This document shows, piece by piece, positions 1 through 7,120 of a stretch of DNA of 64,000 bases (position 1 is its first letter; each line of letters begins with the position of its first letter). Location of the stretch: NCBI RefSeq assembly GCF_000703085.1, contig NZ_JNLL01000001.1, positions 1,302,001 to 1,366,000 of the forward strand. Direction: 5' to 3'. The translations under genes and the position numbers were made by a program. The notes beneath the pieces were generated by a model. That model was not told the DNA's origin and made no database searches. It saw only the letters and a list, made by a program, of their open reading frames with translations. This stretch comes from Persephonella sp. KM09-Lau-8 (GTDB lineage: Bacteria > Aquificota > Aquificia > Aquificales > Hydrogenothermaceae).

Positions 1-815
1 ACCCATATTTTCAGGTTATGTGCACCAAGCATCATAATGGCATGTCTTATATTTTTAATTTTTGATTTCAGGGAAAAATAAGCCGAGTTTACAAATTTCA
101 GGAGATTATAAGTCATATGAACATCAGCCTTTATTATGTTTTCTATTTTGTCTATTGATGGGTTTTCTGTGTTAAGTTCTTTTAGGAGATTTAGAAGTGT
201 AACTTCGTAGGGGTCAAACCTTTTGTGTGAAATTATCATAGGCTGGGCGAAGAAATAACCCTGGAACAGATCAAATCCAATATGATAAGTTCTATCAAAA
301 GTGTCATAATCTTCTACCTTTTCTGCAATTAGTTTTTTGTTGTATTTTTTCAGAAATTCTGTTGTTTTTTCCAAACCTAAACCATGTGTCTGTAGGAGAT
401 CTATTTTTACATAATCTACATAAGGCAGTAGTTTAACGCTATCTGCTGTGATTAAGAAATCATCAAGGGCAAATTCAAATCCTTTTTCTTTTAAGGTTTT
501 TATTCTTTTAATCAGGGTTTCATCAGCAGGAGTATTCTCCAATATTTCTAAAACAATGTTCTGAGTAGGTATAAAATCGAAAATATCATAAAAAAGTAAA
601 TCATAATTAACATTTATAAATGTTTTCTTTCCAGAAGAGAGTTTTTGTATACCAATGTTGTTGAAAATATTAATAAGCACCCGTGAGGTTGCTACATTAT
701 CACTTTCTATCTGGGCAAAATCTTCAAAACTTTTTCTATAAAGAATTTCATAAGCTGCTATTTTCTTTTTTCTATCTAAAATAGGTTGTCTTCCTATGAA
801 TATGAAATTTTCCAT
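1..815 (-). CDS. EAL-HDOD signalling protein, 3' end outside window
   Basis: Reading back from an ATG at 815, 271 codons stay open to the window edge, so the C-terminus is missing. The N-terminal half resembles an EAL domain of the YuxH/CdgJ kind: it opens with FIGRQPILDRKKKIAAYEIL and contains LDDFLITADSV, VKIDLL and LIAEKVED. The expected E of the EAL signature falls in AYEILYRKS, where the motif is degenerate, so c-di-GMP hydrolysis is doubtful. The following part (VHMTYNLLKFVNSAYF, then IRHAIMMLGAHNL) is the start of an HDOD domain. Such proteins are usually signalling adaptors, often for motility or adhesion. It is divergent from the macro-domain gene, with a 39-base gap. Confidence 0.85.
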   Translation of the reverse strand, partial: MENFIFIGRQPILDRKKKIAAYEILYRKSFEDFAQIESDNVATSRVLINIFNNIGIQKLSSGKKTFINVNYDLLFYDIFDFIPTQNIVLEILENTPADETLIKRIKTLKEKGFEFALDDFLITADSVKLLPYVDYVKIDLLQTHGLGLEKTTEFLKKYNKKLIAEKVEDYDTFDRTYHIGFDLFQGYFFAQPMIISHKRFDPYEVTLLNLLKELNTENPSIDKIENIIKADVHMTYNLLKFVNSAYFSLKSKIKNIRHAIMMLGAHNLKIW

Positions 816-854
816 ACAACCAACCAATTTTTAAAATTGATATAATTATATTTG

Positions 855-1418
855 ATGAAAGAAATTAAGTCAGGCAACACAAAAATAGTCTTAAAAATAG
901 GAGATATCACAGAAGAAAACACAGATGCAATAGTTAATGCTGCAAATTCCACCCTTATGGGTGGTGGTGGAGTTGATGGGGCTATTCATAGCAAAGGAGG
1001 CCCCCAGATATTAGAAGAATGTAAAAAGATACGCCAGACCCAGTATCCTGATGGATTGCCTACAGGGGAAGCTGTTATTACTACAGGTGGAAATCTAAAA
1101 GCAAAGTATGTGATACACACTGTTGGTCCAATATGCGGTGGAAAATTCAATGATACAAAAAGAAAACTTCTGTATAACGCATATTACAACAGTTTAAAAT
1201 TAGCAAAACAAAATGGGATAAAAACAATTGCTTTTCCTTCTATAGGCACAGGTGCATATAGATGTCCTGCTGATGAAGCTGCAAGAATTGCATTAAAGGC
1301 AGCCATTGATTTCATAAAAAATGAGAACTTTATAGAAGAAATAAGATTTGTTCTCTTTACTCCAGATATTTATGAATATTACAACCAGGCATTGAAGGAA
1401 GTTTTGAATGAAACCTGA
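855..1418 (+). CDS. Macro-domain protein (YmdB-type ADP-ribose / O-acetyl-ADP-ribose hydrolase)
   Basis: A stand-alone macro domain of 187 residues. GDIT (16-19), VNAANSTL (27-34) and the GGGGVDGAI loop (36-44) give the ADP-ribose pocket. N31 and D41 lie ten residues apart, matching the catalytic pair of E. coli YmdB. GTGAYRCP is the second phosphate-binding loop. The family removes ADP-ribose from proteins or hydrolyses O-acetyl-ADP-ribose in the cytoplasm. An in-frame TTG at 852 precedes the ATG at 855; the ATG is preferred. No Shine-Dalgarno sequence is visible; a TATAAT lies at 841-846, so a leaderless message is possible. The end overlaps the next gene by 11 bases, which suggests co-transcription. 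Confidence 0.9.
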   Translation: MKEIKSGNTKIVLKIGDITEENTDAIVNAANSTLMGGGGVDGAIHSKGGPQILEECKKIRQTQYPDGLPTGEAVITTGGNLKAKYVIHTVGPICGGKFNDTKRKLLYNAYYNSLKLAKQNGIKTIAFPSIGTGAYRCPADEAARIALKAAIDFIKNENFIEEIRFVLFTPDIYEYYNQALKEVLNET

Positions 1419-2187
1419 TATAGTTGATATATTAATAGTCCTGATAATAGCCAGTATTGTTGGCTATTACATCTATCTAAGATACAGGGAAGAAAAAAAG
1501 AAAAAGGAAGAACAGCTTATTCCAACACTTAATTACTACAAAGATAAATTCAGCAAGGAAAAAGTAGAGTATTCAGAAAAAGCCAGAAGGTTTCAGGAAA
1601 AAGTAAAGGAGTATAAAAACAAGCTTAAAGAGATAAAAGAAAATGTATTCAGATACAAATGGAATGATGATGAAAAGCAGCTTTTAAGAAGACTAAAGGG
1701 AACCGATTTTGAGTGGACATTTACCGAGCTTCTAAAAATTCTTGACTTTCAGGTAAATGAACCTCCTGTTTATAAAGACCACAATATAGATTTACTGTTA
1801 AAGATAAATGATAGCCTGATCTGTCTTGATTTTGTTGATTACCAGCAAGCAAAAAAGATAAACGAGAAGTATATTGATACATTGATAAAAGGCCAGGAAA
1901 AATATAACTGCCAAGGTGTGTGGATTATAAGTAATGGACTTTTTGACCAGAAGATAAAAAATTATATGATAGATAAAGGAGTGCAATTTTTTGAGTATAA
2001 ACAAGTCATAAAATTTTTCCCTTCTATCAGAATTGTTGAGGATTTTTATGAAATAGAAACAAAACTGAATAATTATGAACTTCTACATAAAGAAACGGCA
2101 GATGAGGTTATAAGAAGGGATACATGGATTAAGGAAGTAGAGGAAAAACTACAGGAAGCTTACAAAAAACAACAGGTGGAAAAATGA
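1408..2187 (+). CDS. Membrane-anchored Mrr-like (restriction-endonuclease fold) protein, probably catalytically degenerate
   Basis: A 259-residue protein. It has one N-terminal membrane segment (about residues 7-25), a charged probable coiled coil (about 28-90), and a domain that resembles Mrr_cat / PD-(D/E)XK folds from about residue 100: WTFTELLKILDFQV, then NIDLLLKINDSLICLDFVDY, then GVWIISNGLFDQKI. In active Mrr domains the second stretch ends in QxK; here those positions read LDFV, so the catalytic lysine seems lost. It may be a nucleic-acid-binding or structural relative. It overlaps the macro-domain gene upstream and, through ATGA, the M16 peptidase downstream. The family assignment is inferred from pattern only. 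Confidence 0.6.
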   Translation: MKPDIVDILIVLIIASIVGYYIYLRYREEKKKKEEQLIPTLNYYKDKFSKEKVEYSEKARRFQEKVKEYKNKLKEIKENVFRYKWNDDEKQLLRRLKGTDFEWTFTELLKILDFQVNEPPVYKDHNIDLLLKINDSLICLDFVDYQQAKKINEKYIDTLIKGQEKYNCQGVWIISNGLFDQKIKNYMIDKGVQFFEYKQVIKFFPSIRIVEDFYEIETKLNNYELLHKETADEVIRRDTWIKEVEEKLQEAYKKQQVEK

Positions 2188-3497
2188 AAAAGATATTAAT
2201 AATTTTGGTGGGGTTAATTATGGGTATAACTATAGCAAAGGCAAACAAACTGCTTGAGGAAAAACATATATACATAGAAAAACTGGATAATGGGGCAACT
2301 GCCATAATAAAAGAGAGAAAAGATACACAGGCTGTAGCACTACAGGTGTGGTTTGGGGTTGGTTCTGTATTTGAGAATGATAATGAAAGGGGACTATCAC
2401 ATTTTCTTGAGCATATGCTCTTTAATGGAACAAAATATACAAAGCCTGGTGAAATAGAAAAAGAGATTGAGAAAAAAGGTGGTAGTATTAACGCAGCTAC
2501 CAGTTATGATTTTACTTTTTATCATATAGAAATAGCAGCACCATTCTGGGAGGAGTCTCTCCAGTATCTCTATTATATGACTACTGCCCCAACCCTTTCT
2601 CAAAAAATGATAGAAAAAGAAAAACCGATTGTTTTAGAGGAATTAAACAGACATCTGGATAATCCAAAGAGTGCTTTATGGGATACTTATAACAAGCTGG
2701 CATATAAAGTAAGCAACTATAAACATCCTGTAATAGGATATAGAGAAACCATAGAAAAATTTGATGAACCACTTGTGAAACATTATTTCTACTCTTACTA
2801 TGTCCCTTCTAACACATATATTGTAGTTGTTGGAAATATAGATAAAGATGAAGTGCTAAAAAAAATAAAAGAAACATTTGGCACAGTAAAAGGCAAATAC
2901 TACAAACCACCTAAAGTTCCACTTGAACCTCCTCAAAAAGAGGTAAGAAAAAAAATCCTGAGAAAACCTCAAATAACAAGGGCTTATGTTGCGATAGGAT
3001 GGCAGGCACCACCTATAAAAGATAAAGATAGCTATACAGCGAGGGTTCTGGAAGAGATTTTTTCAGGTGGTAGAACATCTGTGCTTTATCAGAAACTCAG
3101 AGAAACAGGGCTGGTTCAGGCTGTCTTTGGAGGATATCTATCCCATAGGGGAACAAGCCAGTTTATATTCTTTTTTGTAACGGAGCCGGAAAAGGTTGAT
3201 AAAGTTAAAAATGAGCTATTCAAAATAATAAATGATTACAGAAAAAATAGTATCCCAGAAGAAGTTGTGGAAAATGCAAAAAACAAGATTATAAACAGTG
3301 AAGTATTTTCCCGTGAAGAAGTCGTTCATGATGCAGAAGCTCTCGGATATGCAGCTTCCGTTGCTGGGGATGTAAAATATGATATAGAGTATCTGGATAA
3401 TATTAAAAAGGTTACAAAAAGGAAAGTAGATAACTACTTGAAAAAATATTTTGGTGATAATAACTACACAGAAGTTCAGCTTTTACCTGAAAAATAA
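2184..3497 (+). CDS. M16-family zinc peptidase, exported
   Basis: A 437-residue protein with an N-terminal signal-like hydrophobic segment (about 1-20). The inverted zinc motif HFLEH is at 73-77 (H73, E76, H77) and the third ligand E153 lies in VLEELNRHLDNP, at the spacing normal for pitrilysin/insulinase M16 enzymes. A second, inactive M16 half follows, with RETGLVQAVFGG and a length normal for bacterial PqqL/YmxG-type subunits. It probably degrades peptides in the periplasm. The start is ATG in an ATGA overlap with the preceding gene, so it is translationally coupled. The TAA stop (3495-3497) is followed without any gap by the 5' base of tRNA-Arg. Confidence 0.93.
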   Translation: MKKILIILVGLIMGITIAKANKLLEEKHIYIEKLDNGATAIIKERKDTQAVALQVWFGVGSVFENDNERGLSHFLEHMLFNGTKYTKPGEIEKEIEKKGGSINAATSYDFTFYHIEIAAPFWEESLQYLYYMTTAPTLSQKMIEKEKPIVLEELNRHLDNPKSALWDTYNKLAYKVSNYKHPVIGYRETIEKFDEPLVKHYFYSYYVPSNTYIVVVGNIDKDEVLKKIKETFGTVKGKYYKPPKVPLEPPQKEVRKKILRKPQITRAYVAIGWQAPPIKDKDSYTARVLEEIFSGGRTSVLYQKLRETGLVQAVFGGYLSHRGTSQFIFFFVTEPEKVDKVKNELFKIINDYRKNSIPEEVVENAKNKIINSEVFSREEVVHDAEALGYAASVAGDVKYDIEYLDNIKKVTKRKVDNYLKKYFGDNNYTEVQLLPEK

Positions 3498-3571
3498 GTC
3501 CCCGTAGCTCAGAAGGATAGAGCGCGAGATTCCTAATCTCGAGGTCGGCGGTTCGAATCCGCCCGGGGACA
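3498..3571 (+). tRNA. tRNA-Arg (CCT)
   Basis: The full cloverleaf is readable: acceptor GTCCCCG / CGGGGAC, D stem GCTC / GAGC, anticodon stem CGAGA / TCTCG with loop TTCCTAA (anticodon CCT), T arm GGCGG-TTCGAAT-CCGCC, and discriminator A at 3571. It decodes AGG. CCA is not encoded. It starts on the base after the stop codon of the M16 peptidase gene, so it is probably cut from the same transcript. Confidence 0.97.
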
Positions 3572-3647
3572 TTTAACAATTTCATATATAATCTCCCTAA
3601 CTTGTTAACTGACAACAGAACTGTTATATTTATTGCAAATTTGGTTA

Positions 3648-3743
3648 ATGAGAACAAAAGGGGAAATTTATAAATACTTTTTAACATTGATAGAGCAACT
3701 AACCTTTGGAAAAATAATAGCACCTATTTGGGGGAAATCATAA
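3648..3743 (+). CDS. Possible 31-residue ORF of unknown function
   Basis: An ATG at 3648 opens a 31-codon frame (MRTKGEIYKYF..., ending IIAPIWGKS) that stops 9 bases before the next start. It has no convincing Shine-Dalgarno sequence. It is listed because it sits in line with two other short genes downstream of tRNA-Arg and its spacing to the next gene is operon-like. No homologue is recognised; it may be chance. Confidence 0.25.
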   Translation: MRTKGEIYKYFLTLIEQLTFGKIIAPIWGKS

Positions 3744-3752
3744 GAAAGAAAA

Positions 3753-4007
3753 ATGAATAAAGACCAGAAAGAACTTGAGCTGAAGAAATTAGAGATTGAA
3801 AAACTGAAAATTAAAGAGGGATTATTTAGAACCTTGATTATAATTATTCTAACTGCAAGTGCAGGATTAGGGACTTTGCATCTTAAAGTATTTGGAAGTA
3901 AATTCAATAAAGAGTTATATGTATTTTTATTATTTGTAATTATTGTAGTTTCCATATTCGCTTTATGGTTATGGTTATCTATAAGAAAGAAATTAAAGGA
4001 GATTTGA
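3753..4007 (+). CDS. Small membrane protein, two TM segments, unknown function
   Basis: An 84-residue protein. The N-terminal 25 residues are a charged, heptad-like helix (KDQKELELKKLEIEKLKIKE). Two hydrophobic segments follow (about 26-42 and 56-75), then a basic tail (SIRKKLKEI). This predicts a small inner-membrane protein with a cytoplasmic coiled coil. The upstream AAGAAAG is only a weak ribosome-binding site. It is followed after one base by a 35-codon gene with a strong ribosome-binding site. No family is recognised. Confidence 0.6.
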   Translation: MNKDQKELELKKLEIEKLKIKEGLFRTLIIIILTASAGLGTLHLKVFGSKFNKELYVFLLFVIIVVSIFALWLWLSIRKKLKEI

Positions 4008-4008
4008 T

Positions 4009-4116
4009 ATGTTTTTAGAAATTTTACTTTTTATTGCAATGTTAATAGTTTTAGTAGTTTTCGGCACAATGGCATTCTTGACTATGAAGGATTACTTTGA
4101 GGAAAGAAAACAGTAA
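4009..4116 (+). CDS. Single-TM microprotein (35 residues)
   Basis: An ATG at 4009 gives a 35-residue product: MFLEILLFIAML..., one hydrophobic helix (about 4-24), then a charged tail KDYFEERKQ. A strong AAGGAG lies at 3996-4001, seven bases upstream and inside the end of the preceding gene, which argues that it is translated. It is followed by a good bidirectional terminator. Function unknown; it may act as a small membrane partner of the 84-residue protein before it. Confidence 0.6.
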   Translation: MFLEILLFIAMLIVLVVFGTMAFLTMKDYFEERKQ

Positions 4117-4133
4117 TTCATAATCATCTTAAA

Positions 4134-4155
4134 CCAAGGGGCGAATGCCCCTTGG
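4134..4155. terminator. Bidirectional terminator between convergent genes
   Basis: A perfect nine-base stem CCAAGGGGC / GCCCCTTGG (4134-4142 and 4147-4155) closes a GAAT loop. T-rich sequence follows on both strands (ATTTATCT on plus, TTTAAG on minus). It lies between the stop of the 35-residue gene and the stop of the convergent persulfide dioxygenase gene. Confidence 0.8.
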
Positions 4156-4157
4156 AT

Positions 4158-5537
4158 TTATCTCCCACAGACCAGAGGAGATTTCTTATAATTACTCCAG
4201 CCTGTGAAACCACCTGCCAGAACAGATATATTTTCAAATCCAGCTTTTTCCAGTAAACTTGCAGCCAGTGCTCCCCTTGGTCCTATACCGCAGTAAATAA
4301 CTATCTCTTTATTTCTGTCAAGCTCATTATATCTCTCTCTAAGCTCTGTTAGTGGAATATTTACAGAGCTTTCTATATTTCCATTTTTCAATTCAGATTT
4401 AGACCTGACATCCAGAAGAATTATACTCTCTGTGTTAAGTTTATCTTCCAGTGTATCTGGCGACAGGGCTTTAAATGATTTTATAGCTTTTCCTGCATTT
4501 GCCCATGCAAATGTATGATTTTCAAGATATCCTACAATATTATCTATACCAACCCTTCTCAGCTTAATAGCTATATCGTCAACTTCATTGCTATTGTCTG
4601 TAACAAGCAAAATCTCTTTTTCTGGGGCAAGTATCCATCCAGCAAATAGAGAGAAAGGCATAAATCTGTAATCCATGCTTAGAGAATTAGGAATATGACC
4701 TCCAATCCATGTAAGATAATGTCTTGTATCCAGAATAATTCTGTCATCATCCATAAGATTTTCAAATTCTTCAACAGATAAAGGCTTTGGAGAATTGAGT
4801 TTAGAAAGGAATATAGCTCCTTCTTCATTTATCTTAGAACATCTTTTGAAATGGTCTGGTGCAGGTGGCATTCCTTCAAGAAGGGTTTTTATAAAATCTT
4901 CTTCTGAAAGGGATAAAAGTTTATTAAATTTCTTTTCATAGCCTATAGTAGAACTTCTTTTTGTGGACAATGCTTTACCACAGAGAGTTCCTGCTCCATG
5001 TGCAGGATAAACCTCTACAAAATCAGGTAATCTCATAAGTTTCTGCAGTGAGTTATACAATGCTTTTGCAAGTTCCTCTTTTTTATTGGGGAATAAATCA
5101 GGTCTTCCAACATCACCAACAAAAAGTGTATCCCCTGTAAAAACAGCAGCAGGCTCTTCTCCACGGGATAAGTCTGTAAATATATAAGATACATGTTCAG
5201 GTGTATGTCCAGGGGTGTCTAAAACATCTATTTTTATGTTTTCTATCTGGATTGTGTCTCCTTCTTGAACAGGAATGTGTTCCCTTTTGCTGTTTTGCTT
5301 TGCTGGAAGATACAGCTTTGCTCCTGTTTTCTCAGCAAGTTCATAATGTCCACCTATAAAATCAGCGTGGAGATGTGTTACCAGTATTGCTTCAATTTTT
5401 ACTCCCAGTTCTTTTGCTTTCTGGATGTAATCATCTACATCTCTTTTAGGATCAATAACTATAGCTTTTGTTTGACCTGTAACTAAATAAGATATATGGG
5501 ATATTCCATCTCCAACATAAAATCTTTCTATAAGCAT
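4158..5537 (-). CDS. MBL-fold persulfide dioxygenase fused to two rhodanese domains (YrkH/CstB-like)
   Basis: A 459-residue fusion. The N-terminal metallo-beta-lactamase domain has THLHADFIGGH, TPGHTPEH and FTGDTLFVGDVGRPD, the pattern of ETHE1-like persulfide dioxygenases. Two rhodanese domains follow: the first lacks a catalytic cysteine (ILLVTDNSNEVDD at that place), while the second keeps it in IYCGIGPRGA. It should oxidise persulfide sulfur to sulfite or thiosulfate in the cytoplasm, fitting a sulfide- or sulfur-oxidising life. The frame is open further upstream, but the start is set at the ATG at 5537, because AGGAGG lies nine bases before it (5547-5552) and the conserved sequence MLIERFYVGDG begins there. 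Confidence 0.9.
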   Translation of the reverse strand: MLIERFYVGDGISHISYLVTGQTKAIVIDPKRDVDDYIQKAKELGVKIEAILVTHLHADFIGGHYELAEKTGAKLYLPAKQNSKREHIPVQEGDTIQIENIKIDVLDTPGHTPEHVSYIFTDLSRGEEPAAVFTGDTLFVGDVGRPDLFPNKKEELAKALYNSLQKLMRLPDFVEVYPAHGAGTLCGKALSTKRSSTIGYEKKFNKLLSLSEEDFIKTLLEGMPPAPDHFKRCSKINEEGAIFLSKLNSPKPLSVEEFENLMDDDRIILDTRHYLTWIGGHIPNSLSMDYRFMPFSLFAGWILAPEKEILLVTDNSNEVDDIAIKLRRVGIDNIVGYLENHTFAWANAGKAIKSFKALSPDTLEDKLNTESIILLDVRSKSELKNGNIESSVNIPLTELRERYNELDRNKEIVIYCGIGPRGALAASLLEKAGFENISVLAGGFTGWSNYKKSPLVCGR

Positions 5538-5645
5538 TGCTATTAACCTCCTGTGGTTAGTATTTACTAACCAGTATAGATAAAATATGAAACGGGGAAT
5601 ATGAGAAATGTCACGAAATATTTGAGATTTCAGGAAAAACAAGTT

Positions 5646-5882
5646 TTATCTATTAAACAGGTCTTCCAGTAGTGCTATTTCCATTTTGTTTTTGATATCT
5701 TTAAGGGATTTTACAAAATATTTTTCTGCCTGTTTTTGTATTTCATCCATCGTTCCCTGAAATACAATTTTCCCTGTGTCTTTGTAAATAGTCATTACAT
5801 ATATTTCTTTTTCGTAGTCATATTCCAGAACTACTTTTATACCTTTTTCACTTTCAAATTCTTCTATTATTTCTCTACCCAT
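5646..5882 (-). CDS. Conserved-looking hypothetical protein (78 residues)
   Basis: A 78-residue acidic soluble protein starting MGREIIEEFESEKG, with an alternating beta pattern in its first half (VVLEYDYEKEIYVMTIYKD) and a helical second half. Its start overlaps the end of bioF by eight bases, so it is probably translated from the bioF message. No known family is recognised. Confidence 0.6.
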   Translation of the reverse strand: MGREIIEEFESEKGIKVVLEYDYEKEIYVMTIYKDTGKIVFQGTMDEIQKQAEKYFVKSLKDIKNKMEIALLEDLFNR

Positions 5883-7014
5883 CGTAGTTCTCCAGAATTT
5901 CTTTTAAAGAGTTTACCAGATAATTTATATCGTTTTCGGTATGTTGGTAGGAAATTGTAATTCTAAGTCTGGAAGTTCCTTGTGGCACAGTTGGTGGACG
6001 GATAGCCTGAACAAAGAGTTTCTTTTCAAGCAGCCTGTCCCTGATATAAAGGGCTTTCTTTTCTTCACCTACAATTAAGGTAAGAATAGGTGTTCCATAA
6101 TAAGTTAGATTTATACCTTGTTCTTTAGCCTGTCTGTAGAGATATTCTGACAGCTTTAAAACTTTTTCTCTCCTAAAAGATTCCCTTTGTAATATCCTCA
6201 GGTTTGAAAGGGATATAAAATTTTGAACAGGGGATAAAGCAGTAGAAAAAATCTGGGTTCTCATACGGTTAATCAGGTAATCTATCAGAGTGCTACTTCC
6301 ACAGATAAAAGCCCCATAACTCCCGACTGCTTTTGAGAGAGTTCCCATCTGTATTATATTTTCATCAGGTTTCAGTCCAAAATGGAAAATCGTTCCTTTT
6401 CCTTCTCCTATAATTCCTGTTGCATGGGCATCATCAACTATTATTACTGCGTTATATCTATCAGCAAGAGTTTTCAATTGGTCAAAAGGAACAATATCCC
6501 CTTCCATACTAAAAACGCCATCTGTAATGATAAATCTAAATCCTGTGGTTTGTTCTCTTTTAAGTTTATCTTCTAAATCATTCAGGTCATTGTGTTTATA
6601 TATAACCCTTTTCGCCTTTGAAAGTCTTATTCCATCTATGATTGAAGCATGATTAAGCTCATCAGAGAATATAATATCTTTTTGTGAAGTTATTGCCTGT
6701 ATCAGACCTGTATTTGCAAGATAACCACTGCCTACCACAAGACAGCATTCTGTTTCTTTGAACCTTGCAAGTTCTTCCTCAAGCTGCTTTTGTGTCTCTG
6801 TATATCCTGAAATAAGAGCAGAGGCACCGCTACCAAGGGAAAGATTTTTGATGTTTTTACAAAGTTTTTCTTTTGTTTCAGGATTATCTTTTAATCCAAG
6901 ATAATCATTTGAGGAGAAATCTATAATATTTTCAGGCAGGATATACCTTTTTCTGTATAAGTTTTTATTCTTTACTTCATCAAGCTGTTTTTTTAAAAAT
7001 TCATTAAATTTCAT
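5875..7014 (-). CDS. bioF: 8-amino-7-oxononanoate synthase (BioF)
   Basis: A 379-residue PLP enzyme of the alpha-oxoamine synthase family. It joins pimeloyl-ACP or -CoA and alanine in biotin synthesis. It shows DFSSNDYLGL (32-41), GSGASALISG (61-70), DDAHATG with D194 and H197, and the PLP lysine K228 in TLSKAVGSYGAF; the C-terminal SRLRITIS is also typical. Length is normal. It could be a 2-amino-3-ketobutyrate CoA ligase relative, but the N-terminus and length fit BioF better. No other biotin gene is in the window. A 78-residue gene overlaps its 3' end. Confidence 0.9.
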   Translation of the reverse strand: MKFNEFLKKQLDEVKNKNLYRKRYILPENIIDFSSNDYLGLKDNPETKEKLCKNIKNLSLGSGASALISGYTETQKQLEEELARFKETECCLVVGSGYLANTGLIQAITSQKDIIFSDELNHASIIDGIRLSKAKRVIYKHNDLNDLEDKLKREQTTGFRFIITDGVFSMEGDIVPFDQLKTLADRYNAVIIVDDAHATGIIGEGKGTIFHFGLKPDENIIQMGTLSKAVGSYGAFICGSSTLIDYLINRMRTQIFSTALSPVQNFISLSNLRILQRESFRREKVLKLSEYLYRQAKEQGINLTYYGTPILTLIVGEEKKALYIRDRLLEKKLFVQAIRPPTVPQGTSRLRITISYQHTENDINYLVNSLKEILENYDG

Positions 7015-7120
7015 ACATATCCTTTAAAAAAGGCTATTTTTGTGCAGAATTTTACCATAGGAGCTAATATAATATTATGGGAATATTTTTATAAAACTAT
7101 AAAATCATGAGGTTTAGGAG

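Noticed and set aside
841-846. TATAAT just before the macro-domain gene as a firm promoter
   Set aside because: No matching -35 at proper distance; mentioned only as a hint of a leaderless message.
3498-4116. tRNA-Arg as an integration site
   Set aside because: No integrase gene and no second copy of the tRNA 3' end is visible in the window.
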